Source of the DNA: Lojkania enalia
Lineage: Eukaryota > Ascomycota > Dothideomycetes > Pleosporales
DNA length: 64,000 nt
Reading direction: 5' to 3'
Assembly (NCBI GenBank): GCA_010094045.1
Contig: ML986661.1
Coordinates: forward strand, 138,697-202,696
The translations under genes were made by a program, and so were the position numbers. Under the pieces are notes generated by a model that saw only the letters and a program-made list of their open reading frames with translations, ran no database searches and was not told where the DNA came from. Positions 47,376-59,326 of the stretch are shown piece by piece. Numbering within the stretch: the stretch's first letter is position 1; each line of letters opens with the position of its first letter.

Positions 47376-50181
47376 AAAAGCTAGATTTATTAAAGTTATA
47401 TATATTCTTATCTATAATATTATACTTCTTCTTAATATACTATATAAACTTAAACTAGTTTTTAATTACTTTAAAATCTTTATATAAAGTTTTCTAATAA
47501 TTATAAAACTAATTTAAGTATATTTTAAGTTTAGGAGTATATCTAATAAAATTTCTAAGCTAATATATACTAATCTAGTTTATACTATACTTAATAAGTA
47601 AACTATTAACTATATCTTATATAGTAGCTAAAATAGATATAAATCCTCGCGAATTTAGGTTAAGTATATATTAAATAATAACTTCCTTTTTAGGTTTTAT
47701 TAGTCTCTTTAAGTTAGGCTTATAATTATACTATAAGTAGATTCCGGTATATTATTAATATATAGTTGTTTAAATTATATTAAATATTAAAATAGTATAT
47801 TTTTTACTATTTATTTAGCCTTTTTTAGTAGTTAAAAAAGCTAAGTTTACTTAATTCTTATTTTAGACTATATTCTTATTATTTTATCGTTATATTATTA
47901 TTAAAAGCTTAAGTATCATGTTTTAATAATAGAGTAGACTATTTATTTATATAGGCTACTCGCTTATAAAGTATATTACTATAGTCTTCTTATTCTAGTT
48001 ACTATAGGTAGATTCTAAGAAAGTAACTAAGCTATTTATAGAGTTAATACTCTTATCTATTAATAGGTTAACTAATATTACTAGGTCTTATTTTAGACAG
48101 GAATAGGTATATAGAAGATAGATATATTTAGTTAGGTATTAGTTAATATTTCCTTCTAATTTATAGTAAAACTTTTTAATAAAGTATAAAAGCTTTAAAT
48201 ATTTACTAAAGAATATTAGAAGGTTAGATAAATAGTTAGAATAGAAATATAAGTTATATATAATTTTAGGTAGATTAGAGGTTAATATAAACATCTATTT
48301 AGAAACTAAAATTGTAGACTAAATTAGGTTAAAGGCGGGTAATAGTTCTATTATTATTAATATACTAGTAGCTAGTAGAGGAGTAACTATTTAATAGCTA
48401 CTAAATTCTCTTTATATTATTTTAAGGTTTAACTTATAGTAGTTCTCTTAGGTTATTAAAGCCTCTACTAACATCTTATTCTTCTACTATAAAGAATCTA
48501 GCTTACCCTAGATTTCTTTAAGTATATTAATAAGCGTATTCTTATCTATAGTATATAATAGTAGATAATATAATATAATATTATAGACGCTTATATATAG
48601 TTAGTTAATTATACTTTAAATAGTTAACTTTATTACTATATACTATATATAAATATTAAAATATTATATAAAGAATAGAGATATCTATATTATATAGGTT
48701 TTTATAAAAGCTAGGTCTGTACTACTATATAGGCTAGTTAGGTTAGTAAAACCTTCCTCTATTATAATTAAGATAAGTCGGTTATATTTTAAGTAGTAGT
48801 TAATAGCTGTTACTAACAGCTAGTTTAGGTATTATAGTAAGGGTAGTATAAGTATATAGGTATTATAATATTACTATAATATATAATTTAGACTAAAATA
48901 AAATTTCTTAGATATAAGTTTTATTTAAATATCTACTATATATAAATATATTAAAGGGATAGATTAGTTTTAATCTATAAATTAGATAGTATATCTATTT
49001 CTAAAAATAAATTTATATAATTAGAATTATAGTAGTTTAAACTAAAGAATTCTATTTTTCTAGAGTATTATTCTATCCTTCTAAGATTACTATTAGAAAA
49101 TCTTTTTATAGGTATTAAAATAATATTATCGAGTAAAAATTAAAAAAGTAACTATTATAATCTATATATTAAAAGACCTAAAATAAATAAATTAGAGTTA
49201 AATATCTTAACTAGATTAAACTTAAGAGTAAAATATTAGTTTAATTTCTAAAATAGAATACTAGAAGAACTAATATTTAAACGTTTACTATAGTTATTAA
49301 AATTAAAACTAAAAGCTAAAATATTCTACTAGTAATATTAATTTTAAGAAATCTACTTAAAGACCTTATAAAATAGACCTAGAAAATTTTATATATAAAT
49401 CTAAAGAATCGATTATAAATATCTACTATTCTATTTAGTATAAAATTGTAAAAAGAGTATATAATTTACTCTAGTAGCTCTATTTTACTAATTATAATAC
49501 TCTAAATATAGAATATTAAAGAAGATATATTTAATAGATAGGTTAATCTTCTTTACTAATTCTAAAGCTATTAAAGATTGTCTTATAAAGTTAGTTTTAA
49601 AATCGATAGTTAATATAATATAAATAGACTAGATAGAAAGTTTTTAAAAGTATTAGATAATAGATAAGTTTAGCATTAATATTTATTTTTAAAGAGTAGT
49701 ACTTTATTAATAGAAATCTTAAATAATATTTCTAATAACTCTATCTTAAAACCTATATAATAAAATTAGCTTAAAAATTAAATATAATAATATTATATAC
49801 TTAGTTTAAGCTTTAAGTTTAAATATTAAACGTATATATAACTTATTTCTTAAAGTTAGATTAAATAAACTATAGTATTATATTATATATAAATTATACG
49901 CTTCTAAAAAGACCCGGATTTAAAAGATTAGATAAATATTATCCTCTTTATTATTATTATTATTAAAGAATAAGAGTATTTAAAAACTAGTAGTTAACTA
50001 TAATTTAAAATCGCGATAATATTTAAAGATAAGAAATATACCTATAATATTAAAACTTCGAGAATTATACTTACTTATATTATTATTAATTCGTATAAAC
50101 TTAGAATAAATATCTTTTAATAGAAATAACTTCTAATTAATTTAGCTAAATATACTAATAAACTATAAAATATATAATATA

Positions 50182-52558
50182 TTCTACTATCGAAGCGACT
50201 ATCTTATTAAAGTAGCTACTTTTTTTTAGTATAATAAATACTATATATAAAAAGTTAATTTACTTAATACTAATAAGAGATTCTATATATAATATACTTT
50301 TATATAATTTAGAATTTTCCCTACTATCCTTTTAGTACGTATAAGTATTATATCTAGTTTTACTATAGCTACTATAGTAGTATTAAGCTGGTTAGACCCT
50401 TTCTTAAGTATTAGTACTATAAGTTTTCTTAAAGGGCTAAGAGTCTATAGATACTTTAGTAGCTATATATAAAGATCCCTTACTATATAATACTATACTA
50501 CTATACTAAATATACTTTCTTTTACACATTTTATACTTAGTTACTTCTTCTAATTACCTTTTAAACTTAGAGTTACAAGTTTAAAGAAGTATATTCTAAT
50601 ATAGTATTAACTTAGCACCTTTTATAAGCTGTAAAAATTTTTCTTATACCTCTTTTAGTAATCGTATAAAGAACTTTTATATAAGTATTAATTATAACCT
50701 AAATTTATATATATTATTTAGAGTTTTAAACTATTAAGAGTCTTCTTATAAAAATAGTTCTAGTAGAATATATAGTTATATATTAAAGTAATCTAATATA
50801 ACCTATATATTTAGAAGAATAATTCTTATTACTTTAAAAGCCTTTTAATAGTTCTTATATATAAATATATTAAAAAACACGTTCTTAAAAGCTGGAAGAA
50901 AGCCTTTTTTATTAATATAGTAGACGTATTAGCGCGCTAAATCTTATATATATTATAAGTACTTTAGCTTTAATAGTAAGAAGTAAACTATATTAAGAGG
51001 CTAAAATATATATAATAAATAAGAAGGTATATAAAGCGTTAGAATCTTTTATATAAGGTAGTAATATTTAAATTTCTAATTAAAGTAGCTTTTATAACCG
51101 TCTAAAATAAGTAGTCTATATAACTCTACCTAATATATTTTTATATATTTATTAAAGTACTTTAGCTACTTAAAATTAAACGTATTATTTATCTAGCTGT
51201 TTTTAGAAACTAAAATTTTCTAATTATATAATATACTTACTTCTTTATACTATATAAAAATATAGACACGTTTTTTATAGATAATAAATAGTAGGGTTAT
51301 ATATATAGTAGTATAGATACTCTAGATAACTATAACCTATTTATAATCGTCTAGCTATATAAAAGTAGACCTTATATAACGTTCTAAACCTATAATAACC
51401 TTTATAAGACTAATAATATCTATCTAAAAACCTATTTCATTAAAATTATAGATTTTATTATTATATATACTATATTTTATAATTATATCCTATATAAGCT
51501 TAAACTATATATTAATAACCTCTAAATTTTCTTATTTTATTCTTTAATAATTCTTTACTTAATTAAAAGCTGTTTTAAGCTTATTTATATATGCTATAAA
51601 TTCTTTAGACTAATTCTTTTCTATAGATATTCTACTATATACGCCTAATAGTTGTTAGAAGCACGGCTCTATACTATTATACTACTATAACTAAAAGGTA
51701 TAAATAATTAATATTACTAATTATAGGTGTAGAATAGTATATATACCTTTATATTATCTTTCTTCTTAGTAGTATACGCCCTGGACGCTCTAAGAGATAC
51801 GATATATAAAGGTAGGTACTAAGACTTCTAACTCTACTAGATTAACCCTCTAGTTATCTTTAACTACCTTTTAGATATATCTATATAAATATACTTATAT
51901 ATACGTACTTATATATATACTAAACTTTCTAACAACTCTTAGTATAATATCTAAAGAAGCCGCCTTATACTTTAGCTTTTTTTTATAAAAAGCTTGTTAG
52001 GCTAAACTAGCTCTTATATAAATTAAACTCGCAACCTTATAGTACCGCCTATTAACCCCGTATATTAGGTAATATTAATTATAATATTAGAAGCACGGCT
52101 CTATACTACTATACTACTATAACTAAAAGGTATAAATAATTAATATTGCTAATTATAGGTGTAGAATAGTATATATACCCTTACAACAGTTTATCTACTA
52201 TATCTACTACTTTATATAGCTAAGGTGTAAATTCTTATAAATTAAGGTTAAGAATATATTATACGATTATTTATTCTTTAGTTACTATAAGCTTCTAGCG
52301 ATTTAGTTATATATAAGAGTAAAACCCAATTCTATAAAGTTAAGTAGAGAGTTGTTAATATTATATGTTAAAAGTTATAGCAGCGTATTATATACTCTTA
52401 AATTAGCCTAATTTATATACTTATAAGATAAGCTTAATTCTACTTTCTTATTAAGTTAATAGAAGGTCGTATTATAGATTTATTATAGTTCGTACGTAGT
52501 ATTTATAATACTAAGAAAAAGTAGCCACTTCAATAGTTTAGCCGCTTTAATAGTAGAA
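50182..52558 (-). mobile_element. pogo/Fot1-type DNA transposon (copy B) with nested insertion
   Basis: Terminal inverted repeats of about 60 bp at 50182-50242 and 52498-52558, starting TTCTACTAT and flanked by TA on both sides. The transposase relic runs on the minus strand; 52310-52190 matches copy A at 1200-1330. Removing the 533-bp insert at 51653-52185 and one target-site copy leaves 1839 bp, the usual size of Fot1-like elements. It is heavily RIP-mutated and inactive. Confidence 0.8.
51653..52185. mobile_element. Miniature LTR element (TRIM-like), 533 bp
   Basis: Direct repeats of exactly 101 bp at 51653-51753 and 52085-52185, of TG...CA form (TGTTAGAAGCACGG to CCCTTACA) after allowing RIP changes. 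Target duplication is ATAGT at 51648-51652 versus ACAGT at 52186-52190, one C-to-T apart. The 331-bp interior has no readable protein. The insertion interrupts pogo copy B: sequence on both sides rejoins in alignment with copy A. Confidence 0.75.
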
Positions 52559-53182
52559 TACGTTATTTTATAATATAATAGTAATATCTATAGATTTTAG
52601 GAGAAAGTAGATAATATACTAAAATCTAAGTTATAAATTTAGTAATAATAGCCTCTAAATTATCTAAAAGGAGATTTTTATACTATTTTAAGTATATTAT
52701 ATAAGATTAAAAATTCTTGATTATATATATCTATAATTCTACAGAGAGCTAAAATAAACTATAAAATACTAAAATTATAAGTTTAAACTTAATATAGAAG
52801 ACCCTTAATTAAAGATTTTTAGCAAATTTATAAAGTTAAACCTAGATATAGTTGCTATTTTACGTTTAAATTCTTATCCTATATATTATTATATTCTAAT
52901 TATTATAAGCTTTTAATAGTTAATATTATTAAGTATATACTCTAGTAGCTTGTTAATTAATATCGAAGCTGTTAGAATACGTCTATTTAGGTAGTATCTA
53001 ATATATTAAGTAAACAAGCTTTCGAGCTCTTATATTTCCTCCTTTAAAGGCTCTAAATTTTATAAGTCTAGTAAGTAGATATAATAATTATTATTCTTAC
53101 CTTATAAGATAGGCTAAATCTCTATATAGATATTAAATTTAATATTAAAAGAGTTGAATATATCCTATACTCGCCTAAAAAA

Positions 53183-54529
53183 CTAATGACGGGACTTGTA
53201 AACATCCTATATATTTCTTAATATAGCCTGGACCTGCTTAAGACGAGGGAAACGACCGGTAATATATATCTAGGTAAAGCCTAAGAAAGCATCACCAGTA
53301 TCCTAAACGCTTATATCCCACCTAAGATCTAAAATAAGTTCTTCGATATTTACTGGTAGATGCTCCTCGATCTTATTATCATCGCCTAGAAGCTCTTGAA
53401 GGGGAATACGTAGTATCTTTAGATTCCAGAGTCTCTTGCAACACTCAAGTTTGCCATAGTAATCATACTCTCCGTATAGCGTCAGCCTAAAAGTAAGCTG
53501 TTTTAGATTTTCTGCATGCTCTAACAGCGCTGGAGAAATAAGGTGGCGCCAATCCCAATGAAGACCATAGTCAAGGGGATTGGTACATTCAAATCTTCTC
53601 AGTGTTTTGCAAGCTTGGATCATCTTGTAAACGATCGACCAGTGCGCTCGCGGAGAGAGTAAAGTCAATCTTTCAATGGTGGATGATTGATTTGGCCATG
53701 TCCATAGGCGCCCAAAGATCTTATAGCCTGTCTAGTTAGGAATCGTGTCCACCTTCCCTTTAAGAGAACCCCAGCCACCAAGCGTCAAATCCTTCAGATG
53801 CGGCAGCAGGAGAAGTGGAAGTCCATCTTTGATCGGAAAGTTTGAAATCGGAGGATGCCGAGCTGAACGTAAATCTAAGAGAATACTTTGAAGATATAGG
53901 AAATTATGTACAGAGCCGAGCGGTACTCTAAGTGCAGAATGGCAAAGCCCTTCAATCAATAGTGATGGCGTATGACACCAGTCGGAGTGAAGCGGCATAC
54001 GAAACCAAATGCGTTCAATGTTCGGGGCCTGGAAAACAGGTAAGGCAAGAAGAACGTCTTCGCCAGCTATCCAGCGCAAGGGAATACTCAGGGAATCAGG
54101 AAGATTCAGACGCTCGGCAAGGGTTATAGTAAGTCTCTCTATATTTTTAGGACAAACTACCCTCTCACGTTTGCTGCCGCAGTCGGTTTCGGGCGGTGCT
54201 TCTAGCCGGAAAGACTTTAAATACTGCTTTAGAGACGGATTCTTGCGTAAGGTTTCCAGAAAGGAAACAAACGAATTCTCGTCTGGCCCCAAATCTCCAT
54301 ATGATGTATCGTAAAAATTGACCACCCGCTCTATCGTTGTATAAAGAAGGGGGGTGGCAACTCGGCAGAAGCGTCGACAGACGAAGCATATACAAGCGAG
54401 GTTCCGCATGCGACTCCGTCCCTCAGTATGCGACTCGCCCATTGACTCAAATATGCTCAAAAGGAATTCATCGGGTATGGAATCCATCTCGATGACTCCG
54501 ATCGAATGATCGCGGTTCCTGAGCTGCAT
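53183..54529 (-). pseudogene. F-box/LRR protein gene interrupted by RIP-type stops
   Basis: One continuous frame of 449 codons carrying a few in-frame TAGs, including 53732-53734 and 53303-53305, with more between there and 53183. The F-box begins MDSIPDEFLLSIFESMG (ATG at 54487; ATG 54529 lies upstream) and continues ACICFVCRRFCRVATPLLY. Leucine-rich segments follow (LPHLKDLTLGGWGSL, NLKQLTFRLTLYG, NIEELILDL). F-box proteins bind Skp1 and choose substrates for SCF ubiquitin ligases. All stops are TAG, fitting CAG-to-TAG, and they lie in the half nearest the AT block. The ATG-less extension to 54649 starts with TTG and was not used. Confidence 0.75.
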
Positions 54530-54717
54530 TCGACGTCGGACGCGAACAAGGAGATCTTGGGGCCATAGAAAGATACTTCGGATACATGAGAATCGCGAAT
54601 AGTATTGAGTTGAATTCCGAATGGCTGATAATGATGATCGCTCGACCAAATTTTAAGCTTTTGCTCTCATTCGAAATGAAAACCTACTCAAATGGCCCTG
54701 ACTGTCGCGTACCAGGG

Positions 54718-54850
54718 AGCATCAATTGCTGAGGCAAATATTGATGTATTGAAGGAGAGTAAGTGGCCTGCTTCGGCAGAAGCTGGCGATGGCGAGACTA
54801 TATAGGCCTGAAAACAGACCAACTATAATAGGATAGTAGAAACATGTGAC
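54718..54850. repeat. Dispersed repeat, copy 2 (pairs with 30354-30488)
   Basis: 133 bp, same orientation and same ends as the copy at 30354-30488 (AGCATCAATTGCTGAGGCAA to ATGTGAC). It lies about 190 bp upstream of the F-box gene. 54851-55718 has no gene I can support; a 174-codon frame there lacks an ATG. Confidence 0.75.
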
Positions 54851-55808
54851 ATTGACCCTAGTCCTAAGATATAAGCTAGCCAAGCAGCCAACAAAGACAT
54901 ACACAAAAGAGGTTTGAAATGAACCCTTGGATAAGATATCAGTGAATCAGTTTTGTTTTCTCAGATCTACCTCGTCCATCTATACGAGGTTGATTCTCCC
55001 TGTCCAGAATCTCCAATTGATCGAAATTTCATGCGAATTTGGCGGTCTAAGCAACACTACGCGGTTCCTAGCCAAGAAATTTCTGATTACAATAATAATT
55101 CGTAGGCTTATCCCCGAGTCTCGGGAGCTATTAGATTGTTTATGTGGCTATCCGAACGAGCAACGCCGACTGGTGGTAGGGCCGTGGCTTGGGAGTGGCT
55201 TCACACTAGGCTTGTCTCGGCAACCTCGTTCCGCAAGCTATTACGCTCACACTAATGACCTTCAACATACAAGTTCACCACCTGTTTCATCGTGTGCTCT
55301 GAGCTGCCACGCTTCTGGGTTCTCACTGGCTTCATTAGTAGTCTGCTCATTTGCACTAGAGTCGCTTACAGAATTATCGGTGATCAATGGGATTCAATAC
55401 GGAAAAGTGAATCGCCCCTTGGCTGATTCTGGACTTGAAAATATGTGTTGATCTTAGAATTGGTTACATGTGGTTCATGAGGGCGCTGCTGAATACCATT
55501 AAGGGGCCAGTACCGGCGAATGTCCTCGCGTCGCCGGATTAGCCCTCAAGTAAATCCATCAACATCCTAATAGTGGCGCCACGGGTGATCGACCTCGATT
55601 ATGTCCGTTGATAAAATGGGGAGACCGCCGTGTCTGTCTAGAGTGCTAGCTTTATCCTTTGTTAAAGACTACTCAACACTTATCCATCTTTTTAAAACTC
55701 GGACAAGATTCCTAAATCATGCTGTTCTCCTACGCCGCCTAAGGCATCCCACCCACGGGCTTTGACCCAAAAAGAACCTTCGTACAGTCCGCTTTCATCT
55801 CACCCATT

Positions 55809-56603
55809 ATGCTCGCAACTGTCCGTGCAATCATATCTCTCTACTGCTTTACAACAATCATCGTCTGCTACAATTGGCTAGCCCACAACCACTCCAAAAC
55901 CACCCTCCAAGATGTCAACATCTCCTCTTACACTATCATCTCCGGTTCAAGCGGCATTAGCCAATCTTTCAGCTTCTTCACCTACTTGACGTACTGGTCG
56001 CTTGGCTTCTATTTCCTATTCGCAAGCATACACACATTCCGCTTCGCTTTTGTGCGATCGACATGGCTTCATAAGTGGCCCAAGCCGCTGCAGTTGCTAC
56101 ACTCGTTCTATTACACTACTATCACTTGTTTTCCGTTTCTTGTGTCTATAGTATTTTGGGGGACGATGTACAGCGGACCATGGCCCCGAGGTCGGTTCGA
56201 GCAGTGGATCAACATTTCCATACACGGCCTCAATTCGCTCTTCGCCATCATCGAAATAATGCTTCCAGCGACGATACCTTTCCCTTGGACACATATTTCT
56301 GTCCTTCTCATTGTTCTGTCGCTATATTTGGGACTGGCATACTTGACGAGATGGACCGGGGGCTTTTACGTATATGAATGGATGAACCCTGCGCATGGAA
56401 CTGTGAGTATTGTGCTCCACATCGTCTGTTACACAGCCGGTATTATTATTCTCTTTTCCTTTGTGCAGGGATCCATCATGTCGAGAAATTACTTGACAAG
56501 AAGTGAGAGGAAGGACGAAACTCAAGGCAAGATGATCAAGCTCGAAGATGGCTCAGAATTTCATATTTCTTCGAGAAGGGAACATCAGGCTGGAATTGTT
56601 TAG
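55809..56603 (+). CDS. FAR-17a/AIG1-like (ADTRP-type) multi-pass membrane protein
   Basis: 264 aa from the ATG at 55809. Six or so hydrophobic helices and the family blocks FTYLTYWSLGFYFLFASIHTF, INISIHGLNSLFAIIEIML and FYVYEWMNP. AIG1/ADTRP proteins are membrane hydrolases using a Thr and a His; the Thr in TYLTYW and the His in ISIHGLN are the likely counterparts. Some members cleave fatty-acid esters of hydroxy fatty acids; the fungal substrate is unknown. Coding-like sequence extends in frame upstream (GFDPKRTFVQSAFISPI) to an ATG at 55719, but a TAA at 55740-55742 interrupts it. So the N-terminus may have been lost recently, or the gene may start at 55809. Confidence 0.75.
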   Translation: MLATVRAIISLYCFTTIIVCYNWLAHNHSKTTLQDVNISSYTIISGSSGISQSFSFFTYLTYWSLGFYFLFASIHTFRFAFVRSTWLHKWPKPLQLLHSFYYTTITCFPFLVSIVFWGTMYSGPWPRGRFEQWINISIHGLNSLFAIIEIMLPATIPFPWTHISVLLIVLSLYLGLAYLTRWTGGFYVYEWMNPAHGTVSIVLHIVCYTAGIIILFSFVQGSIMSRNYLTRSERKDETQGKMIKLEDGSEFHISSRREHQAGIV

Positions 56604-57154
56604 ATGTAAGGGAGGCCAAGAGTACTGTATATCTCCTCTGTTACTTTGAGTGTTTATTTAGCTATCTATCAAGCAAATATGCGATTCTAAGAGACGCAGA
56701 TATAACTATTCCAATGTGACAATCTATAATAACATCTCGCATCAGAGTCTACGTGACATCGAGATCGCTCATGTATTTGAGGAAGTATAGAATATGTCAC
56801 GGTTATGGAAGGAGACGTCTGGTAGACGTGCAGGTGAGAGCGACTGCTTGTGAAGCTATGGGAAGTTACGACTGCACATTAGAAAGCAGGTTCTTTGAAC
56901 TTGCATCAACACACACACATACACGGATACAGACACAGAATAATAGACCCTCTTTTACCCTATTAGAATACAGAAAATCGAGAGTAGGAACACGACGGAT
57001 TTTCTAACGTTCTTGTATAGAGACTCAAAAATTGGCCACATGAAACCCTCATATTCCATTTTTATCTTGTCATCTTAGCAACTCGATGGTGGAATTATCT
57101 AATTGCTAAGTACTACAATCTAAACTTTGATTTGCCCCCATTTATGCTTGGATT

Positions 57155-57327
57155 CTGTAAGCAGGAGGGGGGTGGAGATTGTATAGGGTGGTATAGATGG
57201 ATGCATTGATGGTGTACAGTGGTGTTCCCTTGACCTCTAGGTCAAGGTACGGCGGGGGAATATATAGTACATGAGACTGCTTAGTCAAGGGCTGTACAGC
57301 TGGCAGGCACGTGACCTGAGCTTACAG
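57155..57327. repeat. Inverted repeat, left arm (pairs with 60256-60427)
   Basis: About 173 bp. Its reverse complement closely matches 60256-60427, including GGTCACGTGCC, a GCAGTCTCATG segment, and the CTTGAC and CTCCACCC blocks. The arms enclose the P450 pseudogene. 56604-57154 upstream has no gene. Confidence 0.75.
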
Positions 57328-57703
57328 ATTCTTATTAACACACTGCGAGCTGTCGGGCTTGACAAAAGATGAATAGATATCAAGTTCCAATGTACCCCTA
57401 CTATAACATGAAAACCATCCAGGACCGTTTGACACGCTGTGTCTGAGCCACTATAACGTTAACTTCATTACGGGAAAAAAAAAATTTTTTTTGGGTTCCT
57501 CATAAGTTGCTGCTATTGTAGAACAAGTTGGGGAGAACATAGACTGTGATTGAACTGGCACCCCTTTAAGGATTCCTTAATTAAGGCCATTGTACTGAAA
57601 TTGGACGGGCTGTTTGCCTTACACAAATTTCTCGAAAAATAAAAGGCTATTTGGCGAATAGCTGCTTGAGCAAGACGAAAATATTCTTGCACAGACTAAC
57701 AAC

Positions 57704-59326
57704 TCATGCATCATACCTATTAAACGCAAGCATTCCTTTTCCACTCTTTGTTTCAATGACAAAGTGATCACGCATCTCTATATCCTTATGTGTCTGCTCC
57801 CCCGCAACGCTCACAAAGTATCGTTGAAGCACTTTCGCAGCCATAATTTTAACCTCCATAATCGCCAGGTTTGAGCCTGCACATATATACTCTCCGCCAC
57901 CTCAAGGCATCATATATGCCTACATACCAGAGTTAGGTGAGAAGGTATGTTTGGAAGAAGATGTTAAAAGCCAGCGTTTGGGATTATACGTGTCTGGAGA
58001 GGGAAAGGCTTGTGGGTTGCATTGAAGATCGAGCATGGGAACTGAAACGTAAATTTGGATCGCTATATTAGACTCATGCACTAGGAATAGCAGGTTGTAA
58101 CCCACATTACCAGGCACTAAAATACCGTCAATAAGCGCTCCTTCCGGTGGCGTCACACGTGGCAACCCGACCCCAATCCCGGGATGAAGCCTCATTGTCT
58201 CTGAAAAGCATGCTTGTAGTATTGGTAAGGCTTGGACCATCTTATATAGACTGTATTGCCCCTGATCAGTCCCATTGATCTCAAGTAACTCTTGGCGCAA
58301 TTCTTTCTGCCACTCCGGATGCGAAGCTAACTCGTATAACAGATAAGTCATCGTTATCGCTGTCGTATCTGTTGCAGCATATACGAAGTTGCTGACTCCG
58401 TTCGCTATTTCGTCATCCGGGAGTGGTGCTTGTCCTTTCTTGGGATCCCCGTTGATTAACTTTGAAAGCAGGTCATTCCGGGGAGAATTTCGGCCGTACT
58501 CTGATATTGTGTCGCGTAGTAATTGTGTTCCTTACTAAAGCTTTATTGTTAGGAAGTCTGTGCTCGAGGAAATACATATCAGGATTGGAGAAATGATCCT
58601 TACACCATAGACGTATTCGACACTCCCTGCAAAGTCATGGATTTTCCGAAATGGTACAATCCTCAGCAACCTCGCGAGTATTGGTGCATCACTCTCGACC
58701 CGGAACATTGGGTGCACGTATTTCATCACCTCGACGAAGTAGGGCAGCTTTTTCGCGCCAAGGGCGCCAAAAGGTCGGCCAAAGAGTACCTCGCCGCTGA
58801 TGTCCAGAGTGAGCATTCGCAAAGGCTTGACCACATCCCATGACTTTCCTTCTTCCTTCTCAATCAGCTCTAAGAGACGGTTGACATGAATCTCAATAGA
58901 CGACTCTAGCTCTCGCAGAACACCAGGCGCAAAGACATGAGCAACTCTCTTCTTCATTTCTCGGCGCTTCTCTTTGGTCCTGGTGGTGAATAGTGATTCT
59001 GGACCCATATAATCATAGATCTCACTCTTCACGCATTGAGCGTTTGTTCCATAGATATCCCTTGCAGCTTGCGCTGATGGAAAAGATATCTCTCGAGGGC
59101 CTGTCTGTACGATCGGCCCGAACTTACGATGAAGGTCGTGCACTACATTCATTTGCTCGCCTCGGATAAAGTGCAAGAAGAGCCACTTCGACGTGATTTT
59201 TGGGGCTAGTGGGCCTGGTAGGAGAAGGCAACGGAGACGAAAGAAATTACGAATTAGACGATTAAGTCCGTACAGGACGAAAGATAGGACAACGGCGATG
59301 ACACTGAGGAATAGAGGTGACCCCAT
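57704..59326 (-). pseudogene. Cytochrome P450 gene, heme motif disrupted
   Basis: Exons 59326-58606, 58530-58102 and 58041-57704 join to 495 codons. An N-terminal membrane anchor is followed by LLLPGPLAPKITSKW, an I-helix with AATDTTA (in place of A/G-G-x-D-T-T), the K-helix ExxR in ETMRLHPGIG, and PDTYNPKRW. The heme region reads P-stop-GGGEYICAGSN: TAG at 57920-57922 and TGA at 57902-57904 interrupt it. A consensus intron (57877-57927, GTATGT...CAG, 51 bp) would keep the frame and skip both stops, but would also remove the heme-ligand Cys. Either way, no normal P450 can be made. The family resembles fungal pisatin-demethylase-like or O-methylsterigmatocystin-type P450s; the substrate is unknown. 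Confidence 0.8.

Larger units (their letters stand above)
39000..53200. repeat. 14-kb RIP block of nested transposons
   Basis: Extremely AT-rich, TA-dominated and CpA-poor; there is not one open frame of 60 codons. Elements readable inside are a pogo-type transposase (minus, 39240-40497 continuing after 47375), a Ty3-type LTR retrotransposon inserted in it (40498-47375), and another pogo element (50182-52558) with a miniature LTR element inside. Between 48660 and 50181 I see only decayed sequence, including a copy of the 560-760 repeat near 48690-48890. The block ends close to the F-box gene at 53183. Confidence 0.9.

Noticed and set aside
48660..50181. Possible further transposon genes in the AT block
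   Set aside because: Too mutated to read any motif; only composition and the 200-bp repeat could be supported.
54927..55451. 174-codon + strand open frame
   Set aside because: Its first codon is TTG, there is no ATG near the start, and no motif, signal or family pattern is visible.
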